Source: Paenibacillus lautus NBRC 15380
GTDB taxonomy: Bacteria > Bacillota > Bacilli > Paenibacillales > Paenibacillaceae
DNA length: 46,307 bases
NCBI RefSeq assembly: GCF_004000945.1
Contig: NZ_BIMF01000029.1
Location: forward strand, 1-46,307
Direction: 5' to 3'
The notes beneath the pieces are model-generated. The model searched no databases, had not been told where the DNA came from, and saw only the letters and a program-made list of their open reading frames with translations. Position numbers and translations under genes: made by a program. Positions 8,684-15,910 of the stretch are shown piece by piece. The stretch's first letter is position 1, and each line of letters starts with the position of its first letter.

Positions 8684-9451
8684 TTGGATAACGCTGCAAT
8701 GCTTGCCTATCTACGAAGCGTTGTGTTAATGAGGGATCGTGTCCCGTCATTTCATGAATATCCTTTTAATTTGCCGGCTGTTGCGGCTTTGGACGGGCTC
8801 CATTTTCATCCCAAGGTCACTTATATCGTAGGCGAGAATGGTATGGGCAAATCCACGCTGCTGGAGGCGATCGCCACGGCCCTTGGGTTTAATCCGGAAG
8901 GAGGAACGATGAACTTCTCGTTCTCAACCGAGGAGACGCATTCCAAGCTTCATGAGTATATACGAACCGTTCGAGGCGTACGCAAACCGCGTGACGGGTT
9001 TTTCTTTCGTGCGGAGAGCTATTATAACGTCGCGACGAATATTGACCGGTTGGATGCCGAATGGAGCTTCGGCCCGCCCATCAAAGATTCCTACGGCGGC
9101 AAATCGCTTCACCAGCAATCGCATGGAGAATCGTTTTTTGCCACTTTTTTGAACCGGTTTTGGGGGAATGGCCTGTATATTATGGACGAGCCGGAAGCGG
9201 CGTTGTCCCCATTTCGCCAAATGGCGCTGCTCAGACGCATCCATGACCTGGTCCAGGAAGATTCGCAGTTTATTATTTCCACGCATTCGCCGATTGTTAT
9301 GGCCTATCCCGATTCCGTCATCTATAAGCTGACTTCCGAAGGGGTGGAAGAGTCGAGCTTGGAGGAAACGGATCATTATATGATTACGAAGGAATTTGTG
9401 AATCGCCGGGAAGCGATGCTTCATGAATTGTTTGCAGACGATGAGGATTAG
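8684..9451 (+). CDS. AAA family ATPase (ABC-type predicted ATPase)
   Basis: A 255-residue stand-alone ATPase of the COG3910 kind. Motifs in order: Walker A GENGMGKST, a signature-like QSHGES, Walker B LYIMDEPEAALSP, and the switch His in STHSP. It has no membrane segment, so it is not a transporter subunit. Related proteins resemble the ATPase half of SMC/RecF-like or OLD-like proteins; the function is unknown. The start is TTG 8684, with AAGGAGG at 8669-8675 and eight bases of spacing. It forms a single-gene unit between two terminators. Confidence 0.88.
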   Translation: MDNAAMLAYLRSVVLMRDRVPSFHEYPFNLPAVAALDGLHFHPKVTYIVGENGMGKSTLLEAIATALGFNPEGGTMNFSFSTEETHSKLHEYIRTVRGVRKPRDGFFFRAESYYNVATNIDRLDAEWSFGPPIKDSYGGKSLHQQSHGESFFATFLNRFWGNGLYIMDEPEAALSPFRQMALLRRIHDLVQEDSQFIISTHSPIVMAYPDSVIYKLTSEGVEESSLEETDHYMITKEFVNRREAMLHELFADDED

Positions 9452-9460
9452 CCATAATAT

Positions 9461-9502
9461 AAGGGTTCCGAAGGCATAAGCTGCTTACCGGGACCCTTTT
9501 TT
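9461..9502 (+). terminator. Terminator
   Basis: AAGGGTTCC pairs with GGGACCCTT across a 21-base loop, ending in a run of T directly after the ATPase gene. Confidence 0.8.
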
Positions 9503-9690
9503 GTATAACGGAGGATTAGAGTAGGTGAATCGTTTTGAAGGACATACCTTGAGGGGACGTTCCTGAAAGGTGTTTTCTTTATGGATTAAAGCAGCTGAAT
9601 TCCCACTAATAAACTTTGAAATATCTAACTAATTTAGCGAAAAACCATGAATTAAGTAGGGAATTCAGAAATGAAAACATGAAAATGGTG

Positions 9691-9719
9691 TTTACAAGTT
9701 AGAATCATTGAACTAAAAT
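9691..9719 (+). promoter_or_regulatory. Sigma-A-type promoter of the marR-efflux operon
   Basis: TTTACA at 9691-9696 and TAAAAT at 9714-9719, spaced by exactly 17 bases, about 60 bases before the MarR start. Confidence 0.7.
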
Positions 9720-9775
9720 AAGGTTCGAGGTGAAATGCCCTGGAGAACGGAAGAGAAGCAAGCGTAGAGAGACTC

Positions 9776-10189
9776 ATGGACATGTATCGTGAGTTATCGG
9801 ATAAAATGACGAGGCATCGGGTCGTATCTTTTTTGAGTCACTTGAGAAAGAACGATTTAACGATGAATCAGTATAAAATCTTAAGTTTGATCGAGCAGCA
9901 GGGTCCGCTGCTTCCCAACCGATTGGCTGAGCTTATGGAGCTTAAGGCTGCAACGATCACGTATTTGGTGGACGCTCTGGGACAGCGGGGATTGGTGGTT
10001 CGAACGCCAAATCCCAGTGATGGACGCAGCCACTATGTCAATCTTACGGCAGGAGGCCGGCAGCTTGTGCTCGATGCGCGCAGCGAGGGGGATTATGCCG
10101 TCATGGAATCCTTCAAGCAGCTGGATGAGGACGAGGCGGATAACCTATATATTTTGCTTCGATTGCTTGGCAAAAAATTATTTCCATAA
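9776..10189 (+). CDS. MarR family transcriptional regulator
   Basis: A winged-helix regulator of about 137 residues. The recognition region reads LAELMELKAATITYLVDAL and the wing DGRSHYVNLTAGGRQLV, both typical of MarR. It probably represses its own operon and the efflux pump that follows, responding to a small hydrophobic compound. ATG 9776 has no clear ribosome site. An in-frame CTG at 9740 lies six bases after GAGGTGA and would add 12 residues (ENGREASVERL), so the true start may be that rare codon. Confidence 0.9.
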   Translation: MDMYRELSDKMTRHRVVSFLSHLRKNDLTMNQYKILSLIEQQGPLLPNRLAELMELKAATITYLVDALGQRGLVVRTPNPSDGRSHYVNLTAGGRQLVLDARSEGDYAVMESFKQLDEDEADNLYILLRLLGKKLFP

Positions 10190-10209
10190 CCTAAGACCAT
10201 GCTCTTTCG

Positions 10210-10250
10210 AATCCCGCCTCCAGCTCTGTTAACCAGATCCGGGCGGGGTT
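10210..10250 (+). promoter_or_regulatory. Hairpin between marR and the efflux gene
   Basis: AATCCCGCC (10210-10218) pairs with GGCGGGGTT (10242-10250) across a 23-base loop and ends nine bases before the AGGAGG site of the next gene. There is no proper T run, so it is not a standard terminator. It could modulate expression of the pump relative to the regulator. Confidence 0.4.
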
Positions 10251-10271
10251 ACTTTGTTTAGGAGGCTTCAT

Positions 10272-11690
10272 GTGAATACACAAGATAAATCTTCATTTTG
10301 GCTTATTATGAGCGCTATCTTTTTCGGTAATTTTCTGGCGGTGCTCAGCATCACCACCATTAACGTGGCCTTTCCGGTGGTAATGGAGCAGTTCGATGCC
10401 ACGCTGAGCACCACCCAATGGCTGATGGCCGGGTACCTGCTGGCAACGGGAATTGTGGCTCCTATCGTAGGTTACATGGGGGACCAGCTCAGTTATAAGA
10501 GGCTGTTTGTCCTCGCATTGATGGGTTTTACGCTCTCGTCACTGTTATGCGTCGTTGCTTGGAATATAGAGACCTTGATTGCGTTCCGGATTACGCAAGG
10601 CGTGTTCGGCGGGATGATTATCCCGATTACGATGACCATCATCTACCAGGTATTCCCCCGGGAGCGGCAAGCCTATGCCATGGGTCTATGGAGCCTGGCC
10701 TCCATGCTGGCACCGGTGATTGGACCGACACTTGGCGGATGGCTGGTACAATATTTTGGGTGGAAATCGATTTTCATTCTAAATATTCCGATTGGCCTGA
10801 TCTCGATGGTCATCGTTAGCAAGTTCATTCCATTTTACCGACTGACCGGGAAGAAGACATTCGATTTCCTCGGATTCTTGACGGTGGTGGCCGGCAGTAC
10901 TCTTTTACTGCTCTCCTTCAGCCATGGTAACGACTGGGGCTGGGGATCCTGGAAGACGCTGTCCCTGCTCCTCTCCGGGATCTTACTGCTGCTGTTCTTC
11001 ATCAAGTGGGAACTGCGGATTTCATCCCCGTTATTGCAGCTTAAAGTATTCAAATTCCCCCGATTTCGGTACAGCTTAATCCTGAACTGCATCGTGACGA
11101 TATCCCTGTATACGGGAACCTTGCTGGTGCCGCTCTATTTACAGACTGTGCTGAAGCTGTCTCCGATGGATACGGGACTGATCATGCTGCCGGGCGCGAT
11201 TGTCATGGCAGCTGCGTCGCCGATTATCGGTAAATTTTATGATCGGATCGGTCCGTTCCGGCTGGTGATCACGGGAGTTCTCATCATTGTGGCAGCCACG
11301 CTCGCTTTCAGCGGAATCGGCACCAACACCTCGGTTATGTACATTGCCTTGCTGCAGTTGGTTCGCTGCCTTGGCATTGCTTTATGCAATATGCCGTTAA
11401 CGAACGCAGCGATGAGCGCGGTGTCCAGCGAATATTCAGGTCACGCATCGTCCATCACGAACTGGGCCCGCCAAGGGCTCGCTTCGTTATCCATCGGCAT
11501 ATTCAGCGCGCTGGTGGTATCCAGAACGTCCTATTACATGGGCGTGGGGGCTTCGACCCAGCGTGCCGCGACAACGATGGGCATTGATGACGTGTTTATG
11601 ATCGGAACGATGGTGGCGGTTATTGCCATACCTCTTACATTTTTGTTACGGGTCAAAAAGAAAAAATCGGCTCACCCTGTCGCGCTCTGA
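10272..11690 (+). CDS. MFS multidrug efflux pump, DHA2 (EmrB/QacA) type
   Basis: A 472-residue transporter with about 14 hydrophobic segments, the length and topology of the DHA2 drug:proton antiporters. Visible motifs include WLMAGYLLATGIVAPIVGYM near the second helix, the loop GDQLSYKRLF (motif A-like), and PVIGPTLGGWLV (motif C of antiporters). It should export drugs or toxic metabolites across the cytoplasmic membrane using the proton gradient. The start is GTG 10272, six bases after TAGGAGG; the upstream TTG 10254 precedes that site. It follows the MarR gene by 82 bases, a common regulator-pump pair. Confidence 0.93.
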   Translation: MNTQDKSSFWLIMSAIFFGNFLAVLSITTINVAFPVVMEQFDATLSTTQWLMAGYLLATGIVAPIVGYMGDQLSYKRLFVLALMGFTLSSLLCVVAWNIETLIAFRITQGVFGGMIIPITMTIIYQVFPRERQAYAMGLWSLASMLAPVIGPTLGGWLVQYFGWKSIFILNIPIGLISMVIVSKFIPFYRLTGKKTFDFLGFLTVVAGSTLLLLSFSHGNDWGWGSWKTLSLLLSGILLLLFFIKWELRISSPLLQLKVFKFPRFRYSLILNCIVTISLYTGTLLVPLYLQTVLKLSPMDTGLIMLPGAIVMAAASPIIGKFYDRIGPFRLVITGVLIIVAATLAFSGIGTNTSVMYIALLQLVRCLGIALCNMPLTNAAMSAVSSEYSGHASSITNWARQGLASLSIGIFSALVVSRTSYYMGVGASTQRAATTMGIDDVFMIGTMVAVIAIPLTFLLRVKKKKSAHPVAL

Positions 11691-11855
11691 CCCGGCGTTC
11701 GTCGGCCATGTGGAGAAGAGGATCCTTCGAGCTGTTGAAGCTTAGCGCAAGACAGGGTAACCCGAAAGGGATCAAGCGATTGAACGGGGTTGGTTGAACT
11801 CATCATTGGCGTTATGCGCAACCCCAAGCATGGTCAAAAAGGACGTAAACCGATG

Positions 11856-11888
11856 AGAGAGCGGCTGAATGGCCGCTCTCTTTTTTTC
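11856..11888 (+). terminator. Terminator after the efflux gene
   Basis: AGAGAGCGGC (11856-11865) pairs with GCCGCTCTCT (11872-11881), followed by T. It lies 165 bases past the MFS stop; nothing else is seen in 11691-11997. Confidence 0.9.
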
Positions 11889-11997
11889 ACCTTACGCCCG
11901 TCAATGGCTTGGACTAATTATGACAACGCTGTTCTTTTATTCCATTCGCGGTCTGTGGTAGGGTGAAGTATACGAATGCAGGTGGTAGGAGGAACTT

Positions 11998-12795
11998 ATG
12001 GAATTTATACGGAAGCTGTGGATTTTCGGTTATCATCAGGCCTTGTCCTGCATATTTCCGGTTATAATCTTCGGCGCGCTGGGACTGACCAAGGTGGTTG
12101 AGATTCCCGGTTTGGCGCGGTATGACCTCATCCTTCTCATATGCGTCTTGGCCCAAATCGGGATGCTGGTGAGCAAGCTGGAGACATGGGATGAGCTGAA
12201 AGTCATCTGCGTATTTCACGTCATCGGTTTGATGCTGGAGCTGTATAAAGTGCATATGGGCTCGTGGTCTTACCCGGAGGAGGGCTGGAGCAAAATTGGC
12301 GGGGTCCCGCTGTACAGCGGCTTCATGTACGCCAGTGTAGCCAGTTATATATGCCAGGCTTGGCGTCGAATGAATTTGCGCATTACCGGCTGGCCGCTGC
12401 CTGTGCTGACCGTGCTGATCAGCGCAGCGATCTATGCCAATTTCTTTACCCATCACTACGTGTGGGATGCACGCTGGCTGCTCACGGCATTATTATTCGT
12501 GGTTTTTGGCAGAACCATGGTGTATTTTGACGTGGACGGAAAAACCCTGCGGATGCCGCTGGTGCTGTCGTTTCTGCTGATTGGCTTTTTCATCTGGATT
12601 GCTGAGAATATTTCCACATTTCTCGGAGCCTGGACTTATCCGGGTCAGGAGCGGACATGGAATCTGGTGCATATCGGCAAAATCAGCTCGTGGTTTCTGC
12701 TGGTCGTGATCAGTGTCATCATTGTCGCCCAGCTGAAGCATCTGAAGCAGGGCAGAGGACCGGCCAAAAACAATCCGAAGGGAACGGTCATGTGA
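11998..12795 (+). CDS. DUF817 family integral membrane protein
   Basis: A 265-residue protein with about eight membrane segments. It matches the DUF817 family (B. subtilis YoaT): conserved features include KVHMGSWSYPEEG, GVPLYSGFMYASVASYICQ and the repeated-looking FLGAWTYPGQ later in the chain. The function of the family is unknown. The Gly-Ser/Ala-Trp-Tyr-Pro motifs occur twice, which suggests an internal duplication. The start is ATG 11998 with a TAGGAGGA site. It appears to be a single gene. Confidence 0.92.
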   Translation: MEFIRKLWIFGYHQALSCIFPVIIFGALGLTKVVEIPGLARYDLILLICVLAQIGMLVSKLETWDELKVICVFHVIGLMLELYKVHMGSWSYPEEGWSKIGGVPLYSGFMYASVASYICQAWRRMNLRITGWPLPVLTVLISAAIYANFFTHHYVWDARWLLTALLFVVFGRTMVYFDVDGKTLRMPLVLSFLLIGFFIWIAENISTFLGAWTYPGQERTWNLVHIGKISSWFLLVVISVIIVAQLKHLKQGRGPAKNNPKGTVM

Positions 12796-12962
12796 ATCCA
12801 GTTGAATTTGATCATTCATGCCAAATCATGTATCCTATGGTTAATTAGATGATGTAAAGCTTAAAGCTAACGTTGCGACTCGAGCTGTAAGGCGAGAGAT
12901 TTTTGCATGAACATAGATGTTTAGCATAGATGAACCGCGCAAAGCAGAAGGGGGGTATTCAC

Positions 12963-13097
12963 ATGAAAAAAAGATCATTGGCGTCTTTGGCAAAAGGCAT
13001 GGGATACTCCACCGCTGTTTTCTTTGATCCGTCCGATTATGGGAGAAGTGTGTCCAAAATCGGATATTCAGCGATCAAGGATCCTTCCATTCGGTGA
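12963..13097 (+). CDS. 44-residue small protein, unknown
   Basis: A short reading frame with a strong AAGGGGGG ribosome site eight bases before ATG 12963. The product begins MKKRSLASLAKGMGYS, contains FFDPSDYGRS, and is basic overall (ending KDPSIR). It is followed by a perfect terminator at 13165-13193, so it looks like a real single-gene transcript. It has no clear membrane segment and no family I recognise. Confidence 0.6.
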   Translation: MKKRSLASLAKGMGYSTAVFFDPSDYGRSVSKIGYSAIKDPSIR

Positions 13098-13164
13098 CCG
13101 GATGAGGATGCAGTGGAATTGAACACCACAGGTCGCTTGCTTGTGGTTGCATAGATCGGCATGT

Positions 13165-13193
13165 ACACCACAGGTGCGCTGTGGTGTTTTTTT
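13165..13193 (+). terminator. Terminator of the small gene
   Basis: ACACCACAG (13165-13173) pairs perfectly with CTGTGGTGT (13179-13187), with a five-base loop and seven T. Another copy of CACCACAGGT at about 13122-13131 can pair with TTGTGGTT just after it. Confidence 0.92.
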
Positions 13194-13230
13194 GCGTTTC
13201 TAAATGATTCGAACAAAGGAGAGGTATACC

Positions 13231-14171
13231 ATGTTCATGCAAGGGAAACAGATTTATGTCAGGTCGGTAGAGGAATCGGATGTAGAGGCACTGCTGAAGC
13301 TTGAGGTAGATAACCGGGATTTTTTCCAACGGTTCACGGGCTTAAGAGGAGACGAATTCTACACCAGTGAAGGACAACTCGAACGGATTCGAAAGGCCCG
13401 GGAATCCAGCAAGGCGGATCAGGGGTATCTCTATGTGATTGGACTGCGGGACACCGGAGTGTTGATCGGCGAGATTATGCTGACCGAAGTGGTGCGGGGG
13501 AATCTGCAGAGCTGCTGGATCGGTTATTTTCTGGACCAAGACCATAACGGAAAGGGCTATATGACCGAGGCGGTTCAATTGGTAGTGAAGGTTGCCTTTC
13601 AGGAATTGAAGTTTCACCGGATTGAGGCTGGCGTGATGCCGCACAACCTGGGCTCGATCCAAGTGCTTTTGAAAGCCGGATTCCATAAGGAGGGCATTGC
13701 CAGGAAAAACGTAAAGATTAACGGAAAGTGGGAGGACCATCAGACGCTGGCTATTTTGAATGAAGCCGATGAGGAGCAGCCGTCTCCAATTCAGCGGTAT
13801 AATCCGCCTGTTATCGCCCCGCCGATCGGGCCTTATACCCATGTAACCCAGGTTCCGAGAGGGGCCGGGCTGGTGGTCTTCTCCGGTCAGGTTGGAACCG
13901 ATAGGGAGGGGAACTTGCCGGAAGATATGAAGCAGCAGGTGGAGAATACCTGGCGAACATTGAGCGGTTATTGGCTACGGAAGCGATGTCGGCGGATCAT
14001 ATCGTCAAAATCAACATTTGGGCGGCTCAGGAGGTCGACTGGGATCACTTCCACCAGGTATGGGAGAAATTCCACGGGGGGAAAGCGCCGGCCATGACGA
14101 TGGCCTACGTGCCGGCACTGGCGATGCCGTCCATTCAGGTAGAGATCGAGGTATGGGCAGCGAAGGGATAG
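13231..14171 (+). pseudogene. GNAT acetyltransferase fused to a RidA-like domain, frameshifted
   Basis: The first part is a RimJ/RimL-type N-acetyltransferase: IYVRSVEESDVEALLKLE at the start, then WIGYFLDQDHNGKGYMTEA (acetyl-CoA loop) and NLGSIQVLLKAGFHKEGI. A second domain of the RidA/YjgF family begins around YNPPVIAPPIGPYTHVTQ and continues FSGQVGTDREGNLP. Near 13965 the frame is lost: the sequence reads GGTTATTGG where an extra T would restore LLATEAMSADHIVKINIWAAQ, found in the next frame to the TAG at 14171. The usual RidA arginine near the end is replaced (YVPALAMPSIQVEIE). The start is ATG 13231 after AAAGGAGAGG. Either a real one-base deletion or a sequence error. Confidence 0.85.
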
Positions 14172-14224
14172 CACTTATAAACCGTAAGTAAGAGAAGTGG
14201 ACTGTGGCCGATCATATGTAGTAA

Positions 14225-14268
14225 TAAAAAAACCTCCGTAGATTCCTGTTAAGGGCTCACGGAGGTTT
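14225..14268 (-). terminator. Terminator of nrdB
   Basis: AAACCTCCGT (14230-14239) pairs with ACGGAGGTTT (14259-14268), followed on the minus strand by a run of T. It lies about 20 bases past the nrdB stop. Confidence 0.9.
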
Positions 14269-14286
14269 GTGTATATGGAGTGGAGC

Positions 14287-15318
14287 TTATAGATCGTCAA
14301 AACCGTTGTCGTCGCCAACTTTGCCGTAGTTACGGGATTTAGCTTCGAAGAAGTCGGTCTTCGTTGCGTTGAGGGCTTCATCGGAGAAAGGCTTGATCCA
14401 TGGCATGCAGTTAACGTCCACGCCTTCGTAGGCTTTTTCCAGACCCATCATGGTGATGCGACGGTTCGCGATGTACTTGATGTAATCGCCCAATTCGTTC
14501 AGATCGATGCCGCGCACATTGCTGAGCGTGTAGTGAGCCCAGTTGGTTTCGAGCTCGACGGCACGGTCGATGGTGCGGTACAGGTAGTCGATGTTCTCTT
14601 TGGAGTTCAGCTCAGGGAAATCCTTGAGCAGCTGCTTGAACACTTCGGCGAAGAAGTAGCAGTGCTGGTTCTCGTCACGCTGAATATAGGAGATCATCTG
14701 GCTGGTTGCCATCATCTTCTGGTCACGAGCCAGGTTGTAGAAGAAGGCAAACGTACTGTAGAAGAAGATACCTTCCAGGATCAGGTCAGCTACCATCGCT
14801 TCGAAGAAGGACTGCGGCGACGGATTGTCACGGAAGTTTTGATAGATGTCCGAAATGAACTGATTGCGCTCCAGCAGAACAGGATCATGCTTCCAATATT
14901 CGAAGATTTCCTTCTGTTCCTGATCCGAAACGATGGAAGAGAGCACATAGGAATAGGATTGGTTGTGAACCACCTCTTGCTGACCGATGATGGCCGAGAT
15001 GGCTTCGAGCGACGAATCCGTGAAGTAACGCTTCACGTCGCTGACAAACATCGTCTGCATGGAATCCAGAACAGCAAGCAGGGAGATGTTGATCTTGAAG
15101 GTGCGCTGCTCTTCAGGGTCCAGGCGAGGGAACTGCTGCGCATCCTTGGACATCGGAATCTCGTCTGCGATCCAGTGGTTTAGCAGCAGGACCTTATATA
15201 ATTTATACATATGAGGCATCCGAATGTCGTTCCAGTTCAAGATCCCGGAGCATTCACCTTCAATGACGCGAGTGGAACGGTTGGGTGCTTCGGTGTTAAA
15301 TATCTTTTGCATTTGCAT
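14287..15318 (-). CDS. nrdB: Ribonucleoside-diphosphate reductase, beta subunit (class Ia R2)
   Basis: The radical-carrying subunit of ribonucleotide reductase, which supplies deoxyribonucleotides. At 343 residues from ATG 15318 it has the expected length. The di-metal and radical residues are visible: Asp85 in LAVLDSMQ, Glu115 and His118 in QQEVVHNQSYSY with Tyr122 as the likely radical site, Glu in LEGIFFYSTF, and Glu and His in RDENQHCYF. The AAGGAGAG site lies ten bases upstream of ATG 15318. Longer starts up to 15447 have no such support and would add a non-homologous stretch. It lies about 590 bases downstream of nrdA, an unusually large gap filled with repeats. It may have its own promoter. 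Confidence 0.95.
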   Translation of the reverse strand: MQMQKIFNTEAPNRSTRVIEGECSGILNWNDIRMPHMYKLYKVLLLNHWIADEIPMSKDAQQFPRLDPEEQRTFKINISLLAVLDSMQTMFVSDVKRYFTDSSLEAISAIIGQQEVVHNQSYSYVLSSIVSDQEQKEIFEYWKHDPVLLERNQFISDIYQNFRDNPSPQSFFEAMVADLILEGIFFYSTFAFFYNLARDQKMMATSQMISYIQRDENQHCYFFAEVFKQLLKDFPELNSKENIDYLYRTIDRAVELETNWAHYTLSNVRGIDLNELGDYIKYIANRRITMMGLEKAYEGVDVNCMPWIKPFSDEALNATKTDFFEAKSRNYGKVGDDNGFDDL

Positions 15319-15569
15319 GCCGATTTTCTCTCCTTGTATATCATGATAGGGCGGGGGAAAGAGACTTGCTAGCCTATTCGAGGGACGGGTATCCACTCTC
15401 CAGCCGCTGTTGTCCGCCCTTTGCTTGAATGTATTTAATGGTATCAAAGGGCTCCCAAAGGCGGACGTAAACTCTTCCGCTTGGATACCCTTACCCTTGT
15501 AGTCTTCTTTGTGTAGTCTATATCAAATGTGTAACGCGGAATGGCCCGCGTACAGCCGATAGATGTTTT

Positions 15570-15827
15570 GGTCCCTGCACCGCATGAGAAGCGATTCCCA
15601 AGGAGAGAGCGATCCCAGCAGGCAGTAACTCAATTAAACGCACGAAGTAACTCAAGGTCCCTGCACCGTACGAGAAGCAATTCCCAAGGGGAGAGCGGTC
15701 CCAGCAGGCAGCAGCTCAACCATCGCACGAAGTCACTCATTAGCCTCCGCACTAAATTCCAGCGTTCCCGAAGGGAGAAAGCGCTCCTAGCCACCAAAGT
15801 AACGTAGAAGCGCCTCATTCACACCAT
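15570..15827. repeat. Tandem ~86-bp repeat between nrdA and nrdB
   Basis: Two similar units begin with GGTCCCTGCACCG at 15570 and 15656, a period of 86 bases. Both contain TTCCCAAGG, GAGAGCG, CCCAGCAGGCAG and CGCACGAAGT. A third, more decayed unit follows at about 15741-15827 (TTCCCGAAGGGAGAAAGCG). The period is not a multiple of three, so the repeat is not coding. I cannot assign it to a known element. Confidence 0.8.
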
Positions 15828-15840
15828 ACACACCTTGTGG

Positions 15841-15897
15841 GTGTCCAGAGGGCAGAGCCCTTGGGGCCCTCCCTTGGAAGGGAGGGTTTGGGTGGGT
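15841..15897. repeat. G/C-rich palindromic element after nrdA
   Basis: Two nested hairpins just downstream of the nrdA stop. AGGGC-AGA-GCCCT spans 15849-15861, and CCCTCCCTT-GG-AAGGGAGGG spans 15867-15886, followed by GGTTTGGGTGGG. There is no T run, so it is not a classical terminator. It looks like a dispersed palindromic element or an RNA-processing or stability site. Confidence 0.6.
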
Positions 15898-15910
15898 TCG
15901 AAATTAATGG

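Noticed and set aside
14533..15183. A 216-codon plus-strand frame opposite nrdB.
   Set aside because: Shadow of the nrdB codon pattern; nrdB is certain.
15541..15807. An 88-codon plus-strand frame through the 86-bp repeats.
   Set aside because: The repeat period is not a multiple of three, so the frame does not give a repeated peptide, and no ribosome site is present.
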